Shown one piece after another: positions 1-9,550 of a DNA stretch of 64,000 bases. Under the pieces are notes generated by a model that was not told the DNA's origin, ran no database searches, and saw only the letters and a program-made list of their open reading frames with translations. Positions within the stretch are counted from its first letter, which is position 1, and each line of letters starts with the position of its first letter. Position numbers and translations under genes: made by a program. The stretch comes from Erinaceus europaeus (lineage: Eukaryota; Chordata; Mammalia; Eulipotyphla; Erinaceidae), in NCBI RefSeq assembly GCF_950295315.1, contig NC_080164.1, positions 57,117,296 to 57,181,295 of the forward strand. Direction: 5' to 3'.

Positions 1-185
1 TTATTTATTGGATAAAGACAGCCAGAAATAGAGAGGGAAGGGGGAGATAGAGAGAGACAGAGAGACTCCTGCAGCCCTGCTTCACCACTTGCAAACCTTT
101 CCCCTTATAAGTGGGAACAAAGGGTTTGAACCCAGGTCCTTGCATACTGTAACATGCTCAACCAAGTGCACCACCACCCGGTCCC
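1..185 (-). mobile_element. tRNA-derived SINE, minus strand, cut by window edge
   Basis: Read on the minus strand, this begins with the SINE head (GGGACCGGGTGGTGG...), followed by a pol III B-box-like GGTTCAAACCC and the CTTCACAA...GGTGAAGCAGG body motif shared by all SINEs of this window. The purine-rich tail side is cut by the window start. Confidence 0.85.
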
Positions 186-264
186 TCTTTTTGCTTTCTA
201 TATGCCTCATAAACTTGTCCTACATTCTCCCTGCTATAGTGTTTTATTGTGGTTGAATTATTTT

Positions 265-1327
265 TTTATTTATTTATAAAAAGGAAATACTGACGAAACC
301 ATAGGATAAGAGGGGTACAACTCCACACAATTCCTACCACCAGAATTCCGTATCCCATCCCCTCCCCTGATAGCTTTCCTATTCTTTAACCCTCTGGGAG
401 TCTGTATCCAGGGTCATTGTGGGATGCAGAAGGTGGAAGGTCTGGCTTCTATAATTGCTTCCCCACTAAACATGGGCATTGACAGGTCAAGCCATACCCC
501 AAAGCTGCCTCTCTCTTTCCCTAGTGGGGCAGAGTTTTGGGGAATGGAGCTCCAGGACACATTGGTGGGGTCGTCCATACAGGGACGTCTGGTTGGCATA
601 ATGCTAGCATCTGGAACCTGGTGGCTGAAAAGAGAGTTAACATATAAAGCTAAACAAACTGTTGACTAATCATGCACCTAAAGGCTGGAGTAGTGCAGGT
701 GAAGAATTGGGAGGGGGGGTGTCTCCATTCTGTAGATAGCTAGTAAGCATATTTTAGTTCTATTCCAAAGGGCCTGTTCCTATACTAGGTTTTTTTTGTT
801 TGTTTGTTTTGTTTTTTCTCCCTGAGCCTGAAATCTGATACACAGGTGGATCCTAGTTATTGTCTGGGGAGATGATGTCATGACTGGAAAAAGGACCAGA
901 AAGCTGGATCAGGGAGGAGAGTAGCTCCCAAATAAGGGAAAGGTGTATAAATATTATTGACTGTAAACCCCATTGGTTTGATCTGATCTGGGGCCCATAT
1001 TCAGCTTAGGAAACTATGTGACCTCTGCATCCCTGTAGATCTGAGCTCACATTCTGTGGTCATGAGTAGGGACATTCCAAACTGCCCCAATATCAGGACC
1101 CATCTTCAGGTGTAGCATAGAGTATGTTGTCCAGCCTCCCTTCAGAGGATGGAACATTGTCTACTGTTATTGATCCAAGTTGAGGGCAAGGTCCTATGGG
1201 GGTCCACAAAGTTGTCTGTTTGCTTTTCCTGATATAGATGACCAGTAACAAGGCTACCCCATCATCTGGGGCCCTATTTGGGGAGACCTGAAATTCCCAA
1301 ACAGACATGAAGGGTCTAGACGGCGAA
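265..1327 (-). mobile_element. L1 fragment, 3' UTR only (long-type UTR), with target duplication
   Basis: A T-run at the left (the poly(A) side on the minus strand) is followed by about 1 kb that recurs at 17.6, 20.7, 22.0, 40.8 and 58.5 kb. The 17.6 kb copy runs on into L1 ORF2 coding sequence at about 19.5 kb, so this unit is a long L1 3' UTR and not an independent repeat. It is flanked by an 11-bp direct repeat, TGAATTATTTT, at 254-264 and 1328-1338. Short open frames inside it are not genes. Confidence 0.85.
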
Positions 1328-1338
1328 TGAATTATTTT

Positions 1339-1753
1339 GTTTTTTTGAGTGAGTCATTTGCATTCCATTATAATTTCCTTAAACATGCATTTTGATATAC
1401 TTAAATACATTCTGTTACCATTGAGCTTATATTTAGCATCTCACATTTTATAAAAACAGAAATCTAGCTAATATTTGTGATAACTTGTCACTGACAAAAC
1501 CTCTTATCTTGCTTTCATTTACAATATTCTTTAATGTTATTGTTGATACAGGTCACATCTTTATACATTGTAAACTCAAATAATATAGATTTATAAATGC
1601 TTTTTACAGTTTTAAATATTTTCAACAATAAAAAGCGAACCTCCCAACCAAAACTATAACAATACTTGATTTTGTATTTTTCTCTTATAGTAACTCTTAA
1701 AATTTTCCTATATCTTTGACTTAACTGTCATTTTAACCTATCAATAGATGACT
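1339..1753. other. unique AT-rich intergenic DNA
   Basis: No repeat family or coding signal was recognised here. It contains the pre-insertion target of the SINE that follows. Confidence 0.5.
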
Positions 1754-1768
1754 CCTTTTAGCACTTTT

Positions 1769-2098
1769 TTTTTTGCCTCCAGGGTTATTGCTGGGGCTCG
1801 GTGCCTGCACCACAAGTCCACTGCTACCGGAGGCCAGTTTTTTCCCTTTCGTTGCCCTTGTTTAAAGTTATTGTGGTTATTATTATTGTTGTCATCATTG
1901 TTGGATAGGACAGAGAAATGGAGAGGGGAAGGGAAAACAGAGAGGAGAAGAGAAAGATAGACATCTGCAGACCTGCTTCACCACTTGTGAATTGGTCCCC
2001 CTGCAGTTGGGGAGTAGGAGGCTTGAACCGGGATCCTTACTCAGGTCCTTGCCCTTTGTTCCATGTGCACTTAACCCATTGTGCTACCGCCTGACTCC
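1769..2098 (-). mobile_element. tRNA-derived SINE, complete, with 15-bp target duplication
   Basis: On the minus strand this is a full-length member: tRNA-like head, B-box-like GGTTCAAGCC, body CTTCACAAGTGGTGAAGCAGG, pyrimidine-rich stretch, AAC/AAT-rich tail and terminal A-run. The direct repeat CCTTTTAGCACTTTT lies at 1754-1768 and 2099-2113. Confidence 0.92.
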
Positions 2099-2184
2099 CC
2101 TTTTAGCACTTTTAATATAGAGGTCTAATGGCATAACTTCTAAAACATTTTTTTTTAGTTGATAATGTCTTAAATTCTTTTCTT

Positions 2185-2362
2185 TTTTTAAATTAATCAA
2201 TTAGTTTTATTGGATATGACAGAAAAAAATGATGGGAAAGGGTTAAAAGTGGAGAGAGACAGCTGTACTGCTTTTAAAGCTCCCTCCTACCTCCTGTAGG
2301 TTGGGACCAGGGGCTTGATTTTGGACCCTTGAGCAGGTGTGCCACTACATGGCTTGCTTGCT
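2185..2362 (-). mobile_element. older, degraded SINE, minus strand
   Basis: It has a purine-rich GAGAGAGACAG segment, a degraded head, and a decayed B-box region. It is more divergent than its neighbours. Confidence 0.55.
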
Positions 2363-2478
2363 TTTGCTTCCTTCCTTTCCCTTTCCCCTCCTCCTCTTCC
2401 TCCTCCTCCTCCTCCTCCTCCTCCTCCTCCTTCTCCTTCTCCTCCTCCTTCTCCTCCTTCTTCTCCTCCTACTTCTTT
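2363..2478. repeat. (CCT)n/(TTC)n pyrimidine microsatellite
   Basis: A long run of CTC-CTT triplets follows the SINE above. Translated on the minus strand it yields poly-Arg, which is an artefact of the triplet repeat. Confidence 0.95.
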
Positions 2479-2658
2479 GTTTATTCTGAAGTAGTTTGCT
2501 AAGTATAGATTTTTGTTTGTTTGACAATTTCTCTGTTAGCACTTTTAGTATGACCCTATTATGTTCTGATTTCCCTGGTTACTTTTGGGAAATCAACTGT
2601 TAATCTTATTGACATTTCCTCATACAGAATGTTTTGCTTCTCTACTAGTGCCTTCAAG

Positions 2659-3510
2659 TATGCCTCGGCCTTGCATGAGCTTAATGTGCAGCTTGACGAT
2701 ACGAGAATCCGGCATGAAGCCCAGCCAGTCTATCTTGGCGTTACTTTCGACCGCACTCTGTCATTTCACGAACATCTCATAAAAACTGCAGCAAAGGTGG
2801 GCGCGAGGAATAACATCATTGCAAGACTGGCCAGCTCCTCATGGGGTGCGAGCGCTTCCACACTACGATCATCATCTCTGGCATTATGCTATTCCACTGC
2901 AGAATACTGTGCCCCAGTATGGTTCTGTAGCCCCATGTTCACTTGGTCGATTCCAAATTATATTCTTCCATGAGGATAATTTCTGGAACTATCCGTTCCA
3001 CCCCAGTTCCATGGCTGCCAGTTCTTAGCAACATCGCCCTGCCAGATATTCATTGGGATGCGGCATCATCTAAGTTTATTTCCCACGTCTACACTCGACC
3101 GGACATGCCAATATACGCAGATATCTTCGCCCACCCTGTTCAACGCTTGACGACTCGTCATCCAATCTGGTCTCCTACACCTACACTGAACTTCTCTGTT
3201 CCAGACTCTTGGAAACAGAGTTGGCAGTCAGCTGAGGTAAAGAACAAACACCTCATCACAGATCCCTGCAAGCGTCAACCCGGCTTTGACCTAGCACGTT
3301 ATGATTGGGCCTTCCTCAATCGCTATCGAACAGGCTATGTTCCATCGCTGGGGAGCCAGAGACAACCCGAACTGCCCCTGCGGCTACAGACAGACTATGA
3401 CCCACATAGTCAACGACTACCACCTCTCCAGATTCAAAGGAGGTCTCGAAACTTTACATCAGGCTCAACCTGATGCTGTTGACTGGCTACGGAAGAAGGG
3501 AAAACGCTAG
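2659..3510 (+). pseudogene. 3' part of a non-LTR retrotransposon polymerase polyprotein, frameshifted
   Basis: Three successive frames cover one degraded protein end. Frame one (2659-2973) has the post-catalytic reverse transcriptase/thumb-like signature YLGVTFDRTLSFHEH and the AEYCAPVW motif. Frame two (2943-3473) contains the LRSTPVPWLPVLSNIA-like segment and the RYDWAFLNRYRTG motif. Frame three (3301-3510) ends with a cysteine/histidine knuckle, CPCGYRQTMTHIVND, then LETLHQAQPDAVDWL and a stop at 3508-3510. The first shift looks like loss of one C near 2930. The second is explained by a 16-bp deletion near 3335 relative to copy 2. The YxDD catalytic part and the endonuclease are absent because of 5' truncation. 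From general family knowledge this arrangement belongs to a non-L1, non-RTE non-LTR clade. The exact clade was not determined. Confidence 0.8.
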
Positions 3511-3517
3511 AAGAAGA
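2659..3517 (+). mobile_element. non-L1 LINE (non-LTR retrotransposon), copy 1, 5'-truncated
   Basis: 859 bp are flanked by a perfect 12-bp direct repeat, AGTGCCTTCAAG, at 2647-2658 and 3518-3529. The 3' end is AACGCTAG followed by AAGAAG repeats, not poly(A). The same 3' end recurs on plus DNA at 7.86 kb and inverted at 24.4 and 51.6 kb, which defines a family. Coding content is described in the pseudogene entry. Base composition is GC-richer and CpG-richer than the AT-rich flanks. By eye it differs from copy 2 at roughly 4-5% of shared positions, mostly transitions. Confidence 0.9.
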
Positions 3518-3540
3518 AGTGCCTTCAAGATTCTGTTTGT

Positions 3541-3691
3541 CTTCCCCACATGCAGGGGAGTCACTTCATAAGTGGTGAAGCAGGTCTGCAGGTGTCTATC
3601 TTTCTCTCCCCCTCTGCCTTCCCCTCCTCTCTTCATTTCTCTCTGCCCTATCCAACAATGACGACATCAGTAATAATTACAACAATAAAAA
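3541..3691 (+). mobile_element. SINE, plus strand, 5'-truncated
   Basis: It starts inside the SINE body (CCCCACATGCAGGGGAGTC), continues through CTTCATAAGTGGTGAAGCAGG and the CTCTCCCCCTCTG stretch, and ends in the ACGACATCAGTAATAATTACAACAATAAAA tail region. The tRNA head is missing. Confidence 0.85.
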
Positions 3692-4834
3692 TATTCTATT
3701 TGTCTCTTGACAGCTTTATTATAATGTGTCTTAGTGTGCATCTCTTTGATTTTTTAATGCATGGATTATTTTTATTTCCATGTATTCATATATTTCATCA
3801 ATTTAGGAAAGTTTTGAGCCAGTGTTTCTTCAAAGATTCTTTACCTTTCTCTCATTACCATTTGAACAATTCATGTTAGTCTGATTGCTATTCCATGAAT
3901 ACTGAAGATTTGCTGGTTTTTATTGTTGTTTACTTGATATGTATGCTTTTGTAGTTTATTTTGTGACTTCTTCAAACTATTTTTGAAAATATTCTAATTT
4001 CTTATTGTATGTAATCACTGAAGTCTATGTAAATAACTATGTAAATAAGTTGTACTGTATTCTGTCCTAAATTAGGGGTCAGAGTCATACAGTGAAAAAC
4101 TGGGCTGCTGGTAATTGAATCTCACCACTATTCTGGAGAATGGATATGACCAAGATAAGTGAAAATGCCAAAGAACTTTTCTACTTTCTTGAAATTGCCT
4201 TTTTCTAGATTCAGTATTCACATAGTTACTTTAAACCTTTGACAATTTTCCAGAGTTCTGATAAAGTTGATTCTGACAGTTTCTACTTTTTTCCCCCAAG
4301 TGTTTCTGTGGGAAATGAGAACTTGGAGCTGTCTACTTTACTGTTTTGCTGATGACACTTCCACCCTAAAATTAACAGCTTAATCTTTTTGGAAAGGTTT
4401 CAGAGAATCCTGCAGTTTCAGAACTAAAAGGGATCATGTCTGTTGGTTTACATTCCTTTACTCTAAAACATCAGGGATTCCATGGAATTCTGCTAGGAGT
4501 ACCTCATGATGTCTGGGCTTTTTACTCTACCTCTTCCACAGAGTCACTCTATTTATTAGACTTTAATTTTTAAATGATAAGGTTTTATTGAATTGGAGTC
4601 TGTGACTTAAAATTTTTTGGAAGCCAAAACAATTTGTATCAAATGCTTAGTTTAGAGCTAAACAAAGACTCAGTTTCATCATTAAAAATTATCTGGTTTT
4701 CCAGTTACTCAGCTAGGTAGCTTGACAGAGACATGCAGATGTGATTGCCAGAATTATAGCTTGGTGACTTTGTTCTATATTTAATTAGAATAAAAGCACA
4801 ATGATATGTAGGGAGAAAGTAGGATAAGATTATT
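3692..4834. other. unique intergenic DNA
   Basis: No long open frame, RNA gene or recognised repeat is visible. A short SINE-like scrap near 4080-4150 is too weak to call. Confidence 0.5.
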
Positions 4835-4854
4835 TTCTTTCTTTCTTTTTCTTT

Positions 4855-4890
<36 letters not shown>

Positions 4891-4920
4891 TCCTCCTCCT
4901 CCTCCTTCTTCTTCTTTTTG
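4835..4920. repeat. (TTTC)n-(CTT)n microsatellite
   Basis: A tract of TTTC tetramers passes into CCT/CTT triplets. It explains a Lys/Glu-rich spurious frame on the minus strand. Confidence 0.95.
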
Positions 4921-5179
4921 TGCCAACTCTTAATTATTTTCTGTCATCCTAAACAATCTAATATAGCCCCAAAACATGCTTCCTCTTTTAGCACAACTAG
5001 ATACTAGAGTTGACCAGACTTACTTTTCTAGAATAATTTGTCAAGTGTCTTATCATTACTTTATAATGCCTTTTAGAGAGTTTACTCTGTAATCACTCCC
5101 AGGGTTAGCAAAGTATTTTATCTTCCTGAACATAATTCTGTCTTTTAGAGGATATCTAGATAATTTTATTTATCATATT

Positions 5180-5345
5180 AAATAATCTTTATTTTGTTTT
5201 AATAATAGAGAGACAGAGAGACCTATCTCTAGATAGGTCAGAACAGTTTAGCTGTGATTTATGGTGATGCTGCAGATTGATTCTTGCACCTTGGAACTTC
5301 ATGCATAAAAATCTGGTGCACAAACTATATCTCCACAGCGTCTAC
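5180..5345 (-). mobile_element. old degraded SINE, minus strand
   Basis: GAGAGACAGAGAGACC is followed by a tRNA-like 3' portion ending GATTCTTGCACCTTGGAACTTC, the decayed B-box side of the older SINE families seen elsewhere here. Confidence 0.5.
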
Positions 5346-7059
5346 CTTGCTTCATTTTCAGTTTCACTTATATATGATCACTAGCTCACTAGTTAAGGAT
5401 TGTGGTCGTGAACCTCTCTATTTTCATTGTCTTAGAGAAAGAGAAAGAACTTAAGTGATTATAGAAGAAGATTTCAGGATCTAAGAAAGATATGCCATAC
5501 CAGACATGATATTGTGGTAAATAAAAAAAAAAGGTAAATCTTTAAGGTTGTAGAATATTATGTTATGAGAAAACAACAATTTTCATTGGATGTATTTCAT
5601 GATAGTTCTTAAAGAGAATGAGCTGGCCTGATTTCGTAAATCTTTCAGTCTCTCAGAACAAAAACATTCTATCTTTCGTAGTAACTAAACAATTTCTGAT
5701 TCAGCATATGTTCCATGGATATGATGAATTTTATTTTCTTTAGTATGAATATATACATATATACACACATATATATACATATATATTTGATTAGTTGATT
5801 GCATAAAAGTATAAAAAACATAGTCATAGCAGTCAGAACTTTGTAGAAACAGCAATTTTCAATTCATGTAATATTATACTTAAATAGGAAACAATCAGCT
5901 TGGAGGTTTTCTTGCTGACTGGTATATTGACATGATTGTGATACCTCCAGCTGGCTTTTTCACACTGAATGACAATTACATGCATGCCCCATGATACTTG
6001 ATGCTCACAGAGCATAAAGAGAAAGGAAAACAGTGATCTTAGGTCCATGAGGGAAGGCTATAAACGTGGACAAAGTAAGCAAACAGAAACCCAGCTAATT
6101 GAAAGGGAGTATAGTTAAAATTTAGCAATGTTGAATTGGGAATAGCATCAATGTCAAAAGGGAACTTGAATTTCGCTGAGTGACTGAAAAATAACATGGC
6201 AAATTGCTTCTCCTCCAAATTTACGGCACCAGAATAAGTCAAGGATATTTCCCCCTGTGTCTTAAAAATGGAACCATTGAATATATAGGTATGGAATGAA
6301 TAGCTTTGGGATAAAAGCTATTATTTTCTAAAATCAGAAATACATTTTACCATTTTGCATGTTTTAACTGTGAGATTATCAGTATGTGGCTTTGCATTTA
6401 CATGACGAACGGTGGTTTCTGTTTGAAAATTCCAAATGTCTAGGTATTCACTACCATGTAAGATCCTTTCCACTCTCAGTAGTAATACTTTTAACTATAG
6501 AGATAAGAAGTTTTATGTGCATACTAAATTAGGAATAAACAATAAAGTGTGACATATTAAAGCAAGAATTATTTTTAAATCTCTCTATTCTCATGCTTCT
6601 CAGAGGTACCTAGGAATACTGAGGAAATATTGAAACTGATAATTCAGAAAGAGTGTATTTAGCTCTACAAGGCATTGAACCTGGGACCTTGGAGCCTCAG
6701 GCATGAAAGTCTTTTGCATAATGCAAGCTCCTTGCCCCAAGTCACTTTTCTTTTCTTAATTTTTCCCCCTACTCCCATTTCAACTGATGAGACAGGCACT
6801 TCACTTTCTGATTCCTGAATGATTTATAAGAAACCATTTGAAAAAATAATATGCAAATTATGTGGCTGATGCGGTTCCCAACTAGAAATTAATCTTTTAA
6901 AAGTGACTATTCTTATATGTATCTTATATTTTCAAAGATGGAAAATGACCAATAACTAGTCATAATTCAATGAAAGAAATACTTTATACCATTATTACCT
7001 GAATTGACAGTGGAAAATAGTGGAAAGAAAGCTAATCACATGCCAGAATAAGTGCTATT
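5346..7059. other. unique AT-rich DNA with a TA-rich microsatellite and a SINE scrap
   Basis: An ATATATACATATAT-type tract sits at about 5745-5790. At 6660-6742 a short minus-strand SINE piece keeps the CATTGAACCTGGGACC B-box region. The rest shows no coding or structured element. Confidence 0.5.
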
Positions 7060-7072
7060 ATCTGAGGAAGTT

Positions 7073-7874
7073 TGGCAAAGGACAGCCCCTCAACATTAAG
7101 TTGGAGGACTCGAAGAGCAGGACCAACAGATTGAAAGCTGTCAGGAGCTGCTTGTTGCTGGCTTTGAAAGTGACTGGGATCCATGTGGATTCAGTCGGCT
7201 AAGAAGGATCATCAGTTTCCCCAATGAATGTGTACTCACGGGATGCACCACGGGAAAGTCGATCCAATGCACCCCATGTCCACTTGGTCAATTCCAAATT
7301 ATACTCCTCCATGAGGATAATTTCTGGAACCATCCGTTCCACCCCGGTTCCATGGCTGCCAGTTCTTAGCAACATCGCCCCGCCAGATATTCATTGGGAT
7401 GCGGCATCATCTAAGTTCATTTCCCACGTCTACGCTCGACTGGACCTGCCAATATACGCGGATATCTTCGCCTACCCTGTCCAACGCTTGATGTCTCGTC
7501 ATCCAATCAGGTCTCCTACGCCTACACTGAACTTCTCTGTTCCAGACTCTTGGAAACAGAGTTGGCAGTCAGTTGAGGTAAGGAACAAACACCTCATCAC
7601 AGACCCCTGCAAGCATTAACCTGGCTTTGACCTAGCACGTTATGATTGGGCCCTCCTCAATCGCTATCGAACAGGTCATGGCCAGCGCGCCGCTATGTTC
7701 CATCGCTGGGGAGCCAGAGACGACCCGAACTGCCCTGCGGCTCCAGACAGACTATGACCCACATAGTCAACGACTGCCACCTCTCCAGATTCAAAGGAGG
7801 TCTCGAAACTTTACATCAGGCTCAACCTGATGCTGTTGACTGGCTACGGAAGAAGAGCAAACGCTAGAAGAAGA
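7073..7874 (+). mobile_element. non-L1 LINE, copy 2, internally deleted form with target duplication
   Basis: 802 bp are flanked by the 13-bp direct repeat ATCTGAGGAAGTT at 7060-7072 and 7875-7887. The 3' half matches copy 1 from CCATGTCCACTTGG onward and ends in the same AACGCTAGAAGAAGAA tail. The first 200 bp (7073-7275) do not match copy 1 at the equivalent place. They do recur in copy 4 at 51.65 kb, so they belong to the family: either a more upstream part joined by an internal deletion or the leader of a short derivative. Confidence 0.88.
7276..7867 (+). pseudogene. C-terminal polymerase remnant of the non-L1 LINE, copy 2
   Basis: The frame running through 7224-7619 repeats the copy 1 segment (SPTPTLNFSVPDSWKQSWQS, then NKHLITDPCK) but stops at a TAA near 7617. 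Copy 1 reads CGTCAA there and copy 2 reads CATTAA, a CpG-type change plus another transition. Past the stop, RYRTGHGQRAAMFHRWG is intact in one frame, so copy 2 keeps the 16 bp that copy 1 lost. One C is missing in the CPCG knuckle, which shifts the frame to 7646-7867, ending with the same DAVDWLRKK terminus. It cannot make a product as it stands. Confidence 0.8.
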
Positions 7875-7975
7875 ATCTGAGGAAGTTGTGTATGTTGCTT
7901 TAAATCCATGAGTCTATAAATTCTTTACTTACTCAAGCTCAAATATGCTATTTCTTAAATTTCTTTAAAATGTCA

Positions 7976-8290
7976 TGTAGACATGTGTCTTGGAGCCCTA
8001 CCTCCCCAGATCCCTGCCCTACTAGGGAAAGAGAGAAACAGGCTTGGAGTTCAGATCAATCTGCCAATGCCCATCATCATCAGGGAAGCAATTACAGAAG
8101 CCAGACCTTCCACCTTCTGCACCCCATAATGATCTTGGGTCCATACTCCCAGAAGGACAAAGAATAGGGAAGCTATCAAGAGAGGGGATTGGATATGGAG
8201 CTCTGAGGGTGGACATTGTGTGGAAATGTACCCCTCTTACCCTATAGTCTTGTGAATATTTCCATTTTATAAATAAAAAATAAAATAAAA
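7976..8290 (+). mobile_element. L1 3' UTR fragment, plus strand
   Basis: This is the reverse complement of the start of the long-type L1 3' UTR: it contains CAGACCTTCCACCTTCTGCA and ends GTACCCCTCTTACCCTATAG, then TTTATAAATAAAAAATAAAA as the A-rich tail. Confidence 0.85.
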
Positions 8291-8544
8291 ATATTCTGAG
8301 CTAAAAAAAAGTCAAGGTTAGGGGTAGTTTTGTCTTTATTATCCTATAGTTTCCCCACTTTGACAAATATTCCCTTTCTTCCTCCATTCTGCCCCTTCCT
8401 CCCCCCACCCATTCTTGCTGTCCTCCCTCTCCTGGATGACTTTAACAAGGTGTTTGTACAGTTCAACCCAGATGCTGTTTCTTTCAAGAATTCTGTTTCT
8501 TCCTCCCAACCTCCCTCTGGCTTAAATAAGTCTCTTCTGTGTTA

Positions 8545-8682
8545 TCTTATGATTTTTAAAAAGAATGATTTACTTTGTGAAACAGAGAGGGCAGGATACT
8601 ACTTTGGCTTATACAGTGCCAGGATTCAACCTGGGGCCTTGCAAAGGTTGCACTATGCCTGCTGAGTCATCTTCCTAGCCAC
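8545..8682 (-). mobile_element. old degraded SINE, minus strand
   Basis: GTGAAACAGAGAGGG is followed by CAGGATTCAACCTGGGGCC (the B-box side) and GCCTGCTGAGTCATCTTCC (the head side). Confidence 0.6.
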
Positions 8683-8719
8683 TCATGCCTGTGTTGTTGA
8701 ACTATACTGTTTTATCATA

Positions 8720-8720
<1 letters not shown>

Positions 8721-8758
<38 letters not shown>
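8721..8758. repeat. (GT)n microsatellite
   Basis: An uninterrupted GT dinucleotide run. Confidence 0.98.
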
Positions 8759-8760
<2 letters not shown>

Positions 8761-8822
8761 AGATTCTTAAAGATGGAAACCATGAACCACTAAAGACCAG
8801 TATCAGTATATATTCTTTTTAA

Positions 8823-8906
8823 GAATTTATATATATATATTTAAAATATATATATTTGCTCTTTTGTTGCCCTTGTTGTTTTTTATTGTTGTTGTAGTTA
8901 TTGTTT
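8823..8906 (-). mobile_element. SINE, left part of a copy split by an L1
   Basis: This is the A/T-rich tail and the GTTGCCCTTGTTG part of a minus-strand SINE, followed directly by an L1 poly(T). The rest lies at 16235-16510. A shared outer duplication, TATATATTCTTTT(T)AA, lies at 8807-8822 and 16511-16525, one T shorter on the right. It supports a single original SINE insertion later opened by the L1. Confidence 0.65.
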
Positions 8907-9483
8907 TTTTTATTTATTTATTGGGGAACTAATGTTTTATATTCGACAGTAAATACAATAGTTTGTACATGCATCACATTTCTCAATTTTCCATACAACA
9001 ATACAACCCCCACTAGGTCCTCTGTCATCCTTTTTGGACCTGTATTCTCCCCCAACTCACCCCAAAGTCTTTTACTTTGGTGCAACATGCCAATTCCAGT
9101 TCAGGTTCTACTTGTGTTTTCTCTTCTCATCTTGTTTTTCAACTTCTGCCTGAGAGTGAGATCATCCCATATTCATCCTTCTGTTTCTGACTTATTTCAC
9201 TTAACATGAATTTTCCAAGGTCCATCCAAGATCGGGTAAAAATGGTGAAGTCACCATTTCTTTATAGCTGAGTAGTATTCCATTGTGTATATATATGACA
9301 ACTTGCTCAGCCATTCATCTGTTGTTGGACACTTGGGTTGCTTCTAGGTTTTGGCTATTACAAATTGTGCTGACAAGAACATGTGTACACAGATATTTTT
9401 GGATGGGTGTGTTGGGTTCCTTAGGTTTTATCCCCAGGAGAGGAATTGCAGGATCATAGGGTAGGTCCATTTCTGGCACTCTT
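8907..9483 (-). mobile_element. old L1 3' end (short-type UTR), left part
   Basis: It has a poly(T) at the left, then TTTATTGGGGAACTAATG, the short-type L1 3' UTR, then the C-terminal end of ORF2 in antisense (GGTGAAGTCACCATTTC, CTGTTGTTGGACACTTGGG). It stops exactly where the younger L1 enters and resumes at 15776. Confidence 0.9.
9467..9483 (+). repeat. left target-site duplication of the young L1
   Basis: CCATTTCTGGCACTCTT occurs here and at 15776-15792, on either side of the full-length L1. The flanking sequence is continuous ORF2 of the older L1, so both insertion and duplication are unambiguous. Confidence 0.92.
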
Positions 9484-9550
9484 TTTTTTTTTTTTTTTCT
9501 TTTAGCCTGATCCTACTTCTATTTTTTTTTCTTTTTTTTTTTTTTTTTTT

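Noticed and set aside
2345..2542. Open frame with a long poly-Arg stretch
   Set aside because: It is the minus-strand translation of the CCT/CTT microsatellite and has no other coding signal.
2659..3517. Possibility that copy 1 is RTE/BovB, the usual horizontally moved LINE in mammals
   Set aside because: The C-terminal cysteine/histidine knuckle with HIVND and the thumb motifs do not fit what I know of RTE/BovB ends. The tail is GAA-type.
4705..4926. Lys/Glu-rich open frame on the minus strand
   Set aside because: It comes from the TTTC/CTT tract and is not a gene.
5833..6242. Two 67-71 codon minus-strand frames in unique DNA
   Set aside because: Short, hydrophobic by composition of AT-rich DNA, with no homology that I recognise.
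9502..9520. Tail segment of the young L1 considered as an inverted piece of the long-type UTR
   Set aside because: AGAAAGTAGGATCAGGG at 59.15 kb looks similar but lies in the opposite orientation and matches only about 14 bases. Chance similarity is more likely.
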